Part shown: one piece after another, positions 1 through 8,040 of the stretch
Layout: each line of letters starts with the position of its first letter
Position numbering within the stretch: the first letter of the stretch is position 1
Assembly (NCBI GenBank): GCA_014337915.1
Contig: QUBU01000003.1
Location: forward strand, 62,001-126,000
Direction of reading: 5' to 3'
Length of the DNA: 64,000 nucleotides
DNA from: Gammaproteobacteria bacterium
GTDB taxonomy: Bacteria; Pseudomonadota; Gammaproteobacteria; Steroidobacterales; GCA-2729495
Translations under genes and position numbers: made by a program
The notes under the pieces: generated by a model
Seen by the model: the letters and a program-made list of their open reading frames with translations, nothing else
What the model was told of the DNA's origin: nothing
Database searches by the model: none

Positions 1-286
1 GCGCATTGCGCTGAGCCTGCTGCGGCTGCTGCGCCGCGAGCTGCAAGCCGGTGAAGCGCTCCTGGCCGATGAACAGGCGCGGCTGCGTGCCCTGCTCGGC
101 GCGCAAGGCGATGGGGCCGGGCTCAACCACCAGCTCTGCGAGCGCATCCGCAGCGGCGTGATCCCGGCGAGCGATCCGGCCCTGCTGCGGCACCTGCGGC
201 AGACGGCGCTCGCCAAGCTCGCGATCGACAACCCGCGCTACTCGGCCTACCTGCGCGCCACGCAGCTGCCGCCCGGGGGCGGCTAG
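1..286 (+). CDS. DUF6285-type protein, C-terminal part
   Basis: The window opens inside this gene. The frame starting at base 2 runs for 94 residues to a TAG. The product is helical and rich in Leu, Arg and Ala, and ends LAKLAIDNPRYSAY then a short Pro/Gly tail. That ending matches what I recall of the DUF6285 family, small proteins usually found beside an acyl-CoA dehydrogenase and a phosphotransferase-like gene; their biochemical role is not known to me. Its stop overlaps the stop region of the convergent DUF4126 gene by four bases. The family call is from memory of conserved residues, and the N-terminus cannot be seen. Confidence 0.6.
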   Translation, partial: RIALSLLRLLRRELQAGEALLADEQARLRALLGAQGDGAGLNHQLCERIRSGVIPASDPALLRHLRQTALAKLAIDNPRYSAYLRATQLPPGGG

Positions 287-891
287 CCGGTCCGGCGCTG
301 CTGCGTCCATCCGGGGCGCAGGCGCCGGATCAGTCCCCGCAGCTGGCGCCAGATCCGCGACAGCAGCCAGACCGCGAAAACCAGGAAGAGCAGCAGCAGC
401 CCGAGGAACAGCAGTGGATACTGGATCGCCAGCCAGAAGCCGGCCGGCACCGCCAGGTCCTCGGCGATCGAGGCGGTCCAGTTCGACAGCGGCTCCGGGG
501 ACGAATTGATGACCGCGCGGCTGCCGGCCTTGGTGGCATGGGATACCGAGGCGATGCTGCCACCCAGGATCGCCGCCACCGCGATCCACACCGGGTCCAT
601 ATCGCCCAGCGCCGCAGCGGCCAGCACCACCGCGGCCGGGATGCGGATGAAGCCGTGCACCGCGTCCCAGGCGCTGTCGACCACCGGCATTTTGTCGGCG
701 ATGAACTCCACCACCAGCAGCACGCCAGCCACCGCCATCACCACCGGGTGCTGAAGGATGGCGAGATGCGTCGGCAGGGCGAGGTAGCCCAGGCGGGCGA
801 GGAGTCCGGCCAGGAACAGCACCGCATAGAGCCGGATGCCGCTCGCCCAGGCGAGGCCGGCGGCGAGCGCGATCTGTGCGACCAGGTCCAT
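283..891 (-). CDS. DUF4126 family membrane protein
   Basis: 202-residue integral membrane protein. The start MDLVAQIALAAGLAWASGIR followed by several long hydrophobic stretches (about residues 5-30, 45-65, 88-112 and 155-180) and a basic Arg-rich cytoplasmic tail is typical of DUF4126. A polar GSRAVINSSPEP segment lies near residue 120-132. Function of the family is unknown. It is convergent with the gene at the left edge and is followed on the same strand side by dodecin, with about 60 bases between. The ATG at 891 is the first one in a clean hydrophobic frame, so the start is fairly secure. Confidence 0.75.
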   Translation of the reverse strand: MDLVAQIALAAGLAWASGIRLYAVLFLAGLLARLGYLALPTHLAILQHPVVMAVAGVLLVVEFIADKMPVVDSAWDAVHGFIRIPAAVVLAAAALGDMDPVWIAVAAILGGSIASVSHATKAGSRAVINSSPEPLSNWTASIAEDLAVPAGFWLAIQYPLLFLGLLLLFLVFAVWLLSRIWRQLRGLIRRLRPGWTQQRRTG

Positions 892-954
892 GGGCCAGGC
901 CCGGCATGCCCCGGAACTGCCCGCCGCGGCGGAGCAGCGCGGGGCCGGGCGTGC

Positions 955-1155
955 CTATTCGAGGACGAAGGTGACGCGCATGCGCACGCGGTACTCGGTG
1001 ATGCGGCCTGAGCTGACAACCACGTCCTGGTCCTGGATCCAGGCGCCGGAGACGTTCTTCAGCGTCTTGCCCGCGGTCTTCAGGCCATTGCGCATGGCAT
1101 CGTCGAAGCTCTTCTTTGAACTGGCGATGATCTCGATGGTCTTGGCAACGCTCAC
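955..1155 (-). CDS. dodecin family flavin-binding protein
   Basis: 66 residues, the normal dodecin size. Dodecins form dodecameric shells that store or buffer flavins in the cytoplasm. The sequence shows the family layout: SVAKTIEIIASSKKSFDDA, one helix with a LKTAGKTLKNV core, then the Trp-containing strand (SGAWIQDQDV) that stacks on flavin, and a closing YRVRMRVTFVLE strand. The start is chosen at GTG 1155 because a GAGAGGAG ribosome-binding site lies just upstream and the family begins at this point; a longer open frame upstream has no family similarity. Confidence 0.88.
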   Translation of the reverse strand: MSVAKTIEIIASSKKSFDDAMRNGLKTAGKTLKNVSGAWIQDQDVVVSSGRITEYRVRMRVTFVLE

Positions 1156-1299
1156 GGTTGTACTCCTCTCGCGGTTGGCTGCGGATGCCGCATCGATTGT
1201 GGGGCCCGGTGCACGGCCGCACAACCGGGGCGCCGGGCCGCATGAGCAGCCTGGTGGCCGGCGGCGACTGATCCAGCGGGTTCGGGGCGTCCCACCGGC

Positions 1300-2925
1300 A
1301 TGGATCCAATGCCAGGGAACAGTGCCGCCCGGCACCCTCGGCCGGACGGTGAACCGGTCGCTGCCGCGCTCGATCGCTGGGGCTGGGTGCTGGTGCTGGC
1401 CCTGCCGGTCGCGCTGGCGCTATTCCTGCGGCCGCTGATTCCGCCGGTCGAGACTCGCTATATCAATGTGGCCTGGGAGATGTGGTCCCAGGGGCACTTC
1501 CTGGTCCCGGTGCTCAACACCGCGACCTACGCCGACAAGCCGCCGCTGTTCTTCTGGATGATCCACGCCGGCTGGGCCCTGTTTGGCGTCAACGAATGGT
1601 GGCCGCGGCTGATCCCGGCGCTGCTGGCGGTGCTGAACACGGCGCTCGTGGGCGTGCTGGCGGCACGCCTCTGGCCCGGGGCGCCGCAGCTGCGCCAGCT
1701 CGCCACCTGGATGATGGCCGGCACCCTGGCCTGGATGATGTTCGGCGTGGCGCTGATGTTCGACATGCTGCTCACGAGCTGCGTGCTGCTGGGACTGGTC
1801 GGGCTGGTGCAGGCGGTAACCACCGGCAGCTGGCGCGGGCACGCACTCTATGCGCTGGCCATCGCACTCGGCATCCTCGCCAAGGGTCCGGTGATCCTGC
1901 TTCACCTGCTGCCGCCCGCCGTAGCCGCGCCGCTGCTGGCGCCCGGCGGCAATCGCTGGCGCTGGTACCGGCGCCTGGTGGCGGCAACGCTGGCGGGCCT
2001 GCTGCTGGCGGGATTCTGGGTGCTGCCGGCTGCACTGCTCGGTGGCGACGCCTACCGGGAGAAGATCCTCTGGACCCAGACCGCCGGCCGGGTCACGGAC
2101 AGCTTTGCGCACCGGCGGCCCTGGTGGTTCTACTTCCTGGTGCTGCCACTGCTGGCGCTGCCCTGGTTCATCTGGCCGCGGGTGTGGTCGGGAGCTTACC
2201 GGCTGCTGGCCGGGGGTGACCGCGCGCTGCGCTTCCTGCTCTGCGGGTTTCTGCCGGTGTTCCTAGGCTTCAGTGCCATCAGCGGCAAGCAGATCCACTA
2301 CCTGTTGCCCTGGCTGCCAGGCCTGGTGCTGGTGGCCGCCGCCGGGCTCGCGGCGTCCCGCCGCGGCGGCGAGTCAGTGTCGCTGGCGCCGCCGGCCCTG
2401 GCCTGGGTCGCCGTGCCGTTGGTGGCAGCGGCTGCAATCGCGCTGCGGGCCGGTGGGATGGCGGCCATATCGATGCCCTGGGCGGCGGGCTGCGGCGCCG
2501 TGGCTCTCCTGATTGCCCTGGCCCTGGTGGCGCAGCGCAGGGCGCCGCTGGCGGGCCTGCGCTGGATGGCAACGGGCGGCAGTCTGGTACTGACCCTGAT
2601 GCTGGTCATCTTCGTCACCGCGCCGCTGGCCGGCCGCTATGACGTCGGACCCGCGGCCCGCGTCATCGGGCGTTACGTCGCAGCCGGTGCGCCGCTGGCC
2701 AGCACCTCGGCCTACAACGGCGAGTTCGGCTTCTTCGCCCGGCTGGCGGTGCCGGTGCAGGACGTGGGTGCGGACGGTGCGCCAGGCTGGTGTGCCAGCC
2801 ACCCGGCCGGGCTGGTGATCGATCGGCGCCAGCCCGGCCACCCACCGCGACCCGGCGTGCTGCCGGTTTACCACGCGCCCTTCCGCGGACTGACGCTGCG
2901 GCTATGGACCTGCGGCCCGGCCTGA
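1300..2925 (+). CDS. ArnT-like membrane glycosyltransferase (GT83/PMT superfamily)
   Basis: 541-residue polytopic membrane protein. The N-terminal region has the ArnT/PMT signature: the periplasmic loop with PVETRYINVAWEM (the E-T-R motif takes the place of the usual acidic catalytic DE-R pair), then TATYADKPPLFFWM, which matches the ArnT-type K-P-P motif. About ten to twelve hydrophobic segments follow. Such enzymes move a sugar from an undecaprenyl phosphate donor to lipid A or another envelope acceptor on the periplasmic side. The downstream GT2 and LAB_N genes form a probable operon that would make and handle the lipid-linked sugar. The exact sugar and acceptor cannot be read from sequence. 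Confidence 0.82.
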   Translation: MDPMPGNSAARHPRPDGEPVAAALDRWGWVLVLALPVALALFLRPLIPPVETRYINVAWEMWSQGHFLVPVLNTATYADKPPLFFWMIHAGWALFGVNEWWPRLIPALLAVLNTALVGVLAARLWPGAPQLRQLATWMMAGTLAWMMFGVALMFDMLLTSCVLLGLVGLVQAVTTGSWRGHALYALAIALGILAKGPVILLHLLPPAVAAPLLAPGGNRWRWYRRLVAATLAGLLLAGFWVLPAALLGGDAYREKILWTQTAGRVTDSFAHRRPWWFYFLVLPLLALPWFIWPRVWSGAYRLLAGGDRALRFLLCGFLPVFLGFSAISGKQIHYLLPWLPGLVLVAAAGLAASRRGGESVSLAPPALAWVAVPLVAAAAIALRAGGMAAISMPWAAGCGAVALLIALALVAQRRAPLAGLRWMATGGSLVLTLMLVIFVTAPLAGRYDVGPAARVIGRYVAAGAPLASTSAYNGEFGFFARLAVPVQDVGADGAPGWCASHPAGLVIDRRQPGHPPRPGVLPVYHAPFRGLTLRLWTCGPA

Positions 2926-2953
2926 GCGGGTACGGCGCGGAGCGGGAGTCGCA

Positions 2954-3703
2954 ATGCAACAGCAGCTATCGGTTGTCATCCCGTTCTTCAACGAGGCCGG
3001 CAATGTACTGCCACTGGTGCGCGAGGTATTCGCGGCGCTGGACGGCGCGGACTTCGAACTGCTGTTGGTGGACGATGCCAGCAGCGATGCGACGCTGGCG
3101 GAGATGCAGCAGGCACGTACTGCGCTGGGCCCCAGGCTGCGGATCCTGCGCCACCGCCGCCGCGCTGGCCAGAGCACCGCGCTGCTTACCGGCGTGCGCG
3201 CGGCACGCCATCCCTGGGTGGTGAGCCTCGATGGTGACGGCCAGAACGATCCCGCCGATATCCCGCGGCTGCTGGCCTGCCTGCGTGAGCCCGGATTCGC
3301 GCCTGCGGTACAGCTGGTGATCGGTGATCGCCGCCGCGGGCGCCATGACCGCTGGTTGCGGCGTGTCTCGTCGCGCGTGGCGAATGCCGTACGTAACGCG
3401 GTCCTGCACGACGGCGTTCCCGACAGCGGCTGCGGCCTGAAACTCCTGCGCCGCGATGCCTTCCTGGCGTTGCCGTACTTCGACCACATGCACCGCTTCC
3501 TGCCGGTGCTGGTGCGCCAGGCTGGAGGCCAGGTGCTGTCGGTGCCCGTCAGCCATCGCCCGCGGCTGCGCGGCCAGTCGAAGTACGGCGTCACCAACCG
3601 GCTGTTTGTCGGCATCGTCGACCTGTTTGGCGTCGCCTGGCTCGGCCGCCGCAATCGCCATACCGAATGCCTGGCCGAGGAACCGGAGACATTCCCGTCA
3701 TGA
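2954..3703 (+). CDS. glycosyltransferase family 2, polyprenyl-phosphate sugar transferase type
   Basis: 249 residues. The N-terminus VVIPFFNEAGNV and LLLVDDASSDAT are the nucleotide-sugar-binding part of a GT-A fold, and SLDGDGQNDP carries the DxD metal-binding motif at about residue 95. It resembles DPM1/ArnC enzymes that load a sugar onto dolichyl- or undecaprenyl-phosphate, but has no C-terminal membrane helices, so it is the soluble DPM1-like version. It lies 28 bases after the ArnT-like gene, for which it probably supplies the donor, and its stop overlaps the next start (ATGA at 3700-3703), indicating translational coupling. Confidence 0.85.
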   Translation: MQQQLSVVIPFFNEAGNVLPLVREVFAALDGADFELLLVDDASSDATLAEMQQARTALGPRLRILRHRRRAGQSTALLTGVRAARHPWVVSLDGDGQNDPADIPRLLACLREPGFAPAVQLVIGDRRRGRHDRWLRRVSSRVANAVRNAVLHDGVPDSGCGLKLLRRDAFLALPYFDHMHRFLPVLVRQAGGQVLSVPVSHRPRLRGQSKYGVTNRLFVGIVDLFGVAWLGRRNRHTECLAEEPETFPS

Positions 3704-4029
3704 ATTTCATCAATGGCATGCTGTCGCACGTCACCACCGACACTGTCTGGGTAGCCATCGGCCTGCTGGGCCAGGCGCTGTTCGCTGGCCGTTTCGTGGT
3801 CCAGTGGCTGGTGAGCGAGCGGCGCGGGCGCAGTGTCGTGCCGCTGGGCTTCTGGTACCTGAGCATCGGCGGCTCGGCGGTCCTGCTGGCCTACGCCCTG
3901 CACCGGCACGACCTGGTGTTCACGCTCGGCCAGTCCTTCGGCTTCCTGATCTACGGGCGCAACCTGAGCCTGATCCGCCGCGAGCGCCGGCGCCTGTCCG
4001 CGCTGCAGGCCGGCCATACCCCCGCCTGA
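3700..4029 (+). CDS. lipid-A-disaccharide synthase N-terminal domain (LAB_N) membrane protein
   Basis: 109 residues starting at the ATG that overlaps the GT2 stop. The protein has three or four hydrophobic segments with the LAB_N hallmarks: GQALFAGRFVVQWLVSE, then PLGFWYLSIGGSAVLLAYAL and GQSFGFLIYGRNL. This small domain is named after a region fused to some LpxB proteins; stand-alone copies commonly follow an ArnT-like and a GT2 gene, as here. A role in handling polyprenyl-linked sugars or lipid A modification is inferred from that context. The start from further upstream in the same frame would overlap the GT2 gene by 36 bases and is not favoured. Confidence 0.85.
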   Translation: MNFINGMLSHVTTDTVWVAIGLLGQALFAGRFVVQWLVSERRGRSVVPLGFWYLSIGGSAVLLAYALHRHDLVFTLGQSFGFLIYGRNLSLIRRERRRLSALQAGHTPA

Positions 4030-4142
4030 ACAGCCGGGCCCCGGCTGACCACGCGGTTGCGCACCAGGCCGTTGTCAGGGCTGGCCCGGCGGGCGGAGAA
4101 TGGCCGCGAGCCGGCCACCCAGGGCCGGGGAGTGGATCAGCG

Positions 4143-5054
4143 GTGGTTCGCAGTGCGTGCCCGGCACCAGGCGTGGATCTCGCGGGATTGCGGGCGCTGA
4201 CGGCAGCGCTGCTGCTGCTCGTTCCGGCGGGCCATGCGCTGGCGTCCGCTGCCCTGGTATTCCGCGAGTCGGAGACTATCGAGGCCGCAACTGGCCAGTT
4301 CCACCAGCTGCGCGAGGTGTTCGCCGCCGGCGAGGACTGCAAGGTGGTGGTGCGCGAGGGCGGCGACAGCCTGGCGCCGGCCGGTTCCTACATCGTCGCC
4401 AATGCCAACGATGCTTTCCAGGTGGATCCGGGTCGCGGCATGGTGACGCCGCTGGATACCACCGGCATGGAGCCGGTGTCCGAGGTGCCCGGCGATGCCG
4501 CGGTGCTGACCATTGCCGATGTCAGCCTGTTGTCCGATGTGGACGAACCCGGGCCGGCGGTGCTCGGCCTGCCCACGCGACACTATGTCTATCGCCTGCG
4601 ATACCTGGAGCACACGCCGCCGGCGGCAGCGGCGCCGGAGGGCAGTCACCAGTGGGAGGAGCGCCATGAATTCTGGGCGACGCCCTGGCCCGGCGGCGCG
4701 CAGCTGGCGACCACCTGGCTGCGCCTGCGGGTCAGCGAGGATGCGGGCATCGGCTGGGCAGCGCCGGAGATGCGCGCTGCCGTGGAGCGCATGCAGGCAC
4801 ATGGCCTGATGCTCAGGCAGATCATCCAGCGCGAACGGCAGGCTGGGCCTGGCGATACGCCGCTGGAGCGCGAGCGCGTGGACCGCACGGTCGTCGAACT
4901 GGCCAAGCGCGACCTGGCGGCAGCCGAATTCCGCATGCCCTCGGGCTATGGCCATGCGGAATTCCTCGCGCCGGCACCGGACGAGCCGGCCACGAACGAG
5001 GCGCCGATCGCAGTGGATCGCCCGCTGCCGGCGCCGGCGGACAGGGCGCCCTGA
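4143..5054 (+). CDS. secreted protein of unknown family
   Basis: 303 residues from GTG 4143, preceded by a GGGGAG motif ten bases upstream; GTG 4173 is an alternative. The first 34 residues form a signal peptide (hydrophobic LTAALLLLVPAGHALA). The mature part is mixed beta-rich with an acidic centre and a C-terminal helical region rich in Glu and Arg (about 205-260), ending in a Pro/Ala-rich tail. One Cys (EDCKVVV) is visible. I recognise no domain. The six-base gap to the GFA gene suggests co-transcription. Confidence 0.6.
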   Translation: MVRSACPAPGVDLAGLRALTAALLLLVPAGHALASAALVFRESETIEAATGQFHQLREVFAAGEDCKVVVREGGDSLAPAGSYIVANANDAFQVDPGRGMVTPLDTTGMEPVSEVPGDAAVLTIADVSLLSDVDEPGPAVLGLPTRHYVYRLRYLEHTPPAAAAPEGSHQWEERHEFWATPWPGGAQLATTWLRLRVSEDAGIGWAAPEMRAAVERMQAHGLMLRQIIQRERQAGPGDTPLERERVDRTVVELAKRDLAAAEFRMPSGYGHAEFLAPAPDEPATNEAPIAVDRPLPAPADRAP

Positions 5055-5059
5055 AGGCC

Positions 5060-5500
5060 ATGGCCGCGGCTCCCGCACTGCGAAGCTACGAAGGGAGCTG
5101 TCACTGTGGGGCGCTGGAGTTCACCTACGAGACGCGGCGCGCGCCGCGCGCCTGGGTGGTGCAGGCCTGCCAGTGCGGCTTCTGCCGCGGCCATGGCTCG
5201 CTGGCCACCGCGGACCCGGCCGGGGTCGTGCAGTTCCGCTACGTGTATCCCGACCGCCTGCGCCGCTATCGCTTCGGCCTGCGTACGGCGGACTACCTGC
5301 TGTGCCGCGAGTGCGGTGTCTGCATTGCCGCGGTGCTGATGACCGGAAGTGGCGCCGTGGCCAGCATCCACGTCAACACGCTGCGTGAACGGCCGCGCGG
5401 GCTGGCCACGGCCCGGCCTCAGAGCTGCAGGCCGGAAACCGTGGAAGTACGCCGGGCCCGGCGCCGCGACGGCTGGACGCCAGTCTTCGGGCCGGTCTGA
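5060..5500 (+). CDS. GFA/CENP-V family zinc protein
   Basis: 146 residues. The Cys pattern of the GFA (glutathione-dependent formaldehyde-activating enzyme-like) fold is plain: GSCHCGALEF near the start, CQCGFCRGHG at about residue 38-47, and CRECGVC at about 92-98. These ligate two zinc ions. Biochemical activity varies or is unproven in most members, so only the fold is called. It follows the secreted protein at 4143 by six bases and is convergent with the DUF1015 gene two bases away. Confidence 0.8.
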   Translation: MAAAPALRSYEGSCHCGALEFTYETRRAPRAWVVQACQCGFCRGHGSLATADPAGVVQFRYVYPDRLRRYRFGLRTADYLLCRECGVCIAAVLMTGSGAVASIHVNTLRERPRGLATARPQSCRPETVEVRRARRRDGWTPVFGPV

Positions 5501-5502
5501 CC

Positions 5503-6744
5503 TCAGTCGAGGACGTGTGAGACCAGGCCGTCGGCCAGCTTGGGCTCGAACCAGGTGGACTTCGGGGGCATGACCTTGCCCGCGTCAGCCACTGCCATGA
5601 GCGATGCCATGCTGGTGGGAAACAGGGCAAAGGCCACCGCCATCTCGCCGCTGGCCACGCGCTTCTCGAGCTCGCCGAGGCCGCGCATGCCGCCGACGAA
5701 GTCGATGCGCCGGTCGGTGCGCGGATCGCGGATGCCCAGCAGGGGTTCCAGCAGCTGGTCCTGCAGCAGGCTGACGTCGAGGCTCGCCACCGGGTCGGCC
5801 GGCACCAGCTGCGGCCGGATGCGCAGGCGATACCAGCGCCCGGCGAGGAACATGCCGAACTCGCCGGCCTGGCGTGGGCGCGCCTGGCCCGTTGCCGGCT
5901 CCACCGTGAAGCCTGCGTCCAGCGCCGCGAGGAAGGCCTCCGGGCTGCGGCCGTTGAGGTCGCGGACCACGCGGTTGTAGTCGAGGATCTGCATCTCGTC
6001 CTGCGGGAAGGCGACGCAAAGGAAGTATTCCCAGGCCTCTTCGCCGCTCGCCGCCGGGTTGCGCGCGCGCAGTGTTGCCGCGACCCGCGAAGCCGCAGCG
6101 GAGCGATGGTGGCCATCGGCGATGTAGAGGGCAGGCATGGCGTCGAACAGGCGCGTCAGTCGCTCGATGGTGGCAGCGTCGTCCACCCGCCAGAGCGTGT
6201 GCACGATGCCGTCGTCGGCCGTGGCCTCGCTGAGCGGTGCAGCGCGGGCGACCCCGGCGAGGATATCGCGCACGGCATCGCTGGCGCGATAGGCCAGCAG
6301 CACCGGGCCGGTCTGGGCATTGAGTGCCGTGATCTGCCGCACCCGGTCGTCTTCCTTGTCCGGGCGTGTGTACTCGTGCTTGCGGATGCGGTTGGCGTCA
6401 TAGGCCGCCACGCTGCCGGCGCAGACGATGCCGGTCTGCACATGGTCACCCATGCGCAGGCGGTAGACGTAATAGTGGGGCGCTGGTTCGCGCACCAGCA
6501 CCCCGGACGCCACCATGGCGTGGAAATTCTCCGCCCCCTGGGCGTAGACCTGCGGATCGTGGAGGTCGATACCCTCCGGCAGGTCGATCTCCGGCTTCGA
6601 AATGTGCAGGAACGAGGCCGGGCGCCCGGCGGCGCGCAGGCGGGCCTCGGCCGAATTCAGCACGTCGTAGGGTGGGGCGATGACGTCGGCGGCACGGCCG
6701 GCCGCCGGGCGCAGGCCGCGCAGGGGCTTGATCAGTGTAGGCAT
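5503..6744 (-). CDS. DUF1015 family protein
   Basis: 413 residues, the usual length of the family. The N-terminus has the typical PLRGLRPAAG...VIAPPYDV element, then a conserved LYIADGHHRSAAA motif at about 205-217, and FNGRS-like and TDRRIDFVGG regions further on. The HHR segment resembles a nucleotide- or metal-binding site, but no reaction has been assigned that I know of. It stands alone, leftward, with no upstream partner on its strand for several kilobases. Confidence 0.82.
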   Translation of the reverse strand: MPTLIKPLRGLRPAAGRAADVIAPPYDVLNSAEARLRAAGRPASFLHISKPEIDLPEGIDLHDPQVYAQGAENFHAMVASGVLVREPAPHYYVYRLRMGDHVQTGIVCAGSVAAYDANRIRKHEYTRPDKEDDRVRQITALNAQTGPVLLAYRASDAVRDILAGVARAAPLSEATADDGIVHTLWRVDDAATIERLTRLFDAMPALYIADGHHRSAAASRVAATLRARNPAASGEEAWEYFLCVAFPQDEMQILDYNRVVRDLNGRSPEAFLAALDAGFTVEPATGQARPRQAGEFGMFLAGRWYRLRIRPQLVPADPVASLDVSLLQDQLLEPLLGIRDPRTDRRIDFVGGMRGLGELEKRVASGEMAVAFALFPTSMASLMAVADAGKVMPPKSTWFEPKLADGLVSHVLD

Positions 6745-6827
6745 GGTCGGTTCCGCTCTCCGGGGCGGCGCAGTGTGCAGAACGGCGGCGGCGGCGTCCA
6801 GCGGCTACGCTGAAATGGCAGCATTGG

Positions 6828-6871
6828 TTGTGGCTCGCGCACTCGTGCGCTACATTTGTAGCGCATACAAA
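6828..6871 (+). promoter_or_regulatory. promoter and nested palindromic operator of the toxin-antitoxin pair
   Basis: TTGTGG (6828-6833) and TACATT (6851-6856) are separated by 17 bases and make a plausible sigma70 promoter. Two overlapping perfect inverted repeats cover the -10 and the start area: TGCGCTAC/GTAGCGCA (6846-6853 and 6858-6865, 4-base loop) and TTTGTA/TACAAA (6855-6860 and 6866-6871, 5-base spacer). Ribbon-helix-helix antitoxins bind such repeats, so autorepression is likely. Confidence 0.6.
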
Positions 6872-6885
6872 TCGAGGATGTCACC

Positions 6886-7167
6886 ATGGCCGCCACGACC
6901 ACTATTCGCTTGCCGCCCGAGCTTCGCGATCGACTTCAGGCCCTGTCCCGGAAGACCGGCCGCTCGGCTCACAGCCTGATCGTCGAGGCAGTGGAGCGGC
7001 ACGCCGACTACGAGGAGCAGCTGCAGGCGCTCGTGCAGGAGGCGATCGTCGCGGACATCCGCATCGAGGAGACCGGTGAGGTCTATCGGGCCGAGGATGT
7101 GCACGCATGGATGGAGCGGCTGGCGACGAAACCCCGTACGGCGCGGCCTAAGCCGTGGCGACGGTAG
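6886..7167 (+). CDS. ribbon-helix-helix (CopG/RelB-type) antitoxin
   Basis: 93 residues. The N-terminal TTTIRLPPELRDRLQALSRKTGRSAHSL is a classic ribbon-helix-helix DNA-binding domain (beta strand, two helices). The C-terminal half, acidic in the middle (RIEETGEVYRAEDVHAWME), would wrap and neutralise the toxin. It overlaps the toxin gene by 13 bases, the normal arrangement for co-translated pairs, and sits directly behind a palindromic operator that it probably represses. Confidence 0.88.
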   Translation: MAATTTIRLPPELRDRLQALSRKTGRSAHSLIVEAVERHADYEEQLQALVQEAIVADIRIEETGEVYRAEDVHAWMERLATKPRTARPKPWRR

Positions 7168-7448
7168 TCTATTCCGCACGCGCTCTCGATCACCTCGAAC
7201 AGGCATTCGAGTTCCTGAGGCGCGACAACCCGCGCGCAGCGCGCGAGAGCGTCGTTGCCATCCGTTCCGCCGCCACAATGCTCACCGCCCATCCCCTCGT
7301 GGGCTGTCGCCTGCACGGCGACATCCGGGAACTCGTCATCTCGTTCGGCCACACCGGCTATGTAGCGCTATACCGTTTCGTGCCGGCGCGCCAGGAGATC
7401 CGTATTCTGGCGATACGGCATCAACGTGAGCTGCACTATCGGCCTTGA
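7155..7448 (+). CDS. ParE/RelE superfamily toxin
   Basis: 97 residues from GTG 7155, inside the antitoxin coding end. The fold markers of ParE/RelE are visible: YSARALDHLEQAFEFL at the N-terminus, ARESVVAIRSAATML, HPLVGCRLHGDIRELVI in the centre, and the closing strand EIRILAIRHQREL. The HPLVGR-like motif and the C-terminal R-x-Q/R-L ending are closer to ParE-type gyrase inhibitors than to RelE-type mRNA interferases, but I would not fix the target on sequence alone. Confidence 0.87.
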   Translation: MATVVYSARALDHLEQAFEFLRRDNPRAARESVVAIRSAATMLTAHPLVGCRLHGDIRELVISFGHTGYVALYRFVPARQEIRILAIRHQRELHYRP

Positions 7449-7503
7449 GCAGTGGAGCGGCTCCAGCCAGGGTTCGGCAACGCGAGGGCCCCGATTCGGC
7501 GGG

Positions 7504-7815
7504 ATGGGGGGCAGGATCGGCCTGGGCCATCGGCTGGCCGTCACGGGCATCCTCGGCGCCCTTGGCAAGGCCGGGCCGGCGGGCAACCTCATCGTCAACG
7601 GCGGCTTCGAGCAGCCGGCCGTGCAGCAGGGCCGCTACCTCAATGTTCCGGTCGGACAGGCCTTCGATGGCTGGGAGGTGGTCGGCACCGGCATCGTCTC
7701 GCCCATCAGCGGTGACTATGCCCAGGACGGCATCCGCTTCGTTGCCCACGGCGGCAAGCAGTGGCTCGACATGACCGGACCAGGCACCAACCAGCCGGCC
7801 AGCGCGCGGCGGTGA
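7504..7815 (+). pseudogene. truncated DUF642-like / carbohydrate-binding-type secreted protein
   Basis: The frame carries NLIVNGGFEQPAV, then FDGWEVVGTG and GGKQWLDMTGPGTNQP, the opening segment of DUF642-like galactose-binding beta-sandwich domains. The match stops abruptly after TGPGTNQP, just where such domains continue into a second set of strands, so only the first third of a domain remains. A weak hydrophobic segment (LAVTGILGALGKAGPAG) could be a decayed signal peptide. The stop overlaps a GTG that opens the next small frame (GTGA at 7812-7815). Confidence 0.5.
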
Positions 7816-8027
7816 AGGCCGAGCTCGAAGCCGCGGCTGCGGAGGCCCAGGCGGTGCGGGACCGGATCGGCCCGATCCGCAATGTGTCCGCGGATGTCCT
7901 GCTGCGGATCACCGGCGTGCAGCCCGGACCGGGCGGCGGCCGGATATCCACGGTGGTGGCCGACTACGAGCTACGCAACAACCAGGACGGCACGACGCTG
8001 GCGCGGGTCCGGGTGTCCCAGCAGTAA
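7812..8027 (+). CDS. short ORF of unknown function, possible gene remnant
   Basis: 71 residues opening with GTG that overlaps the previous stop. The sequence starts with an Ala/Glu helix (VKAELEAAAAEAQAVRDR) and ends with a strand-rich segment (VLLRITGVQPGPGGGR...TLARVRVSQQ). It looks like the C-terminal end of a larger protein. I do not recognise the family. The neighbouring DUF642-like fragment is also broken, so both may be remains of one deletion event. Evidence for expression is only the reading frame. Confidence 0.35.
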   Translation: MKAELEAAAAEAQAVRDRIGPIRNVSADVLLRITGVQPGPGGGRISTVVADYELRNNQDGTTLARVRVSQQ

Positions 8028-8040
8028 ATCCCGCGCGCTG

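Noticed and set aside
4031..4047. GC-rich palindrome CAGCCGGG/CCCGGCTG after the LAB_N gene
   Set aside because: The spacer is a single base, so it cannot form a normal RNA hairpin, and there is no T tract.
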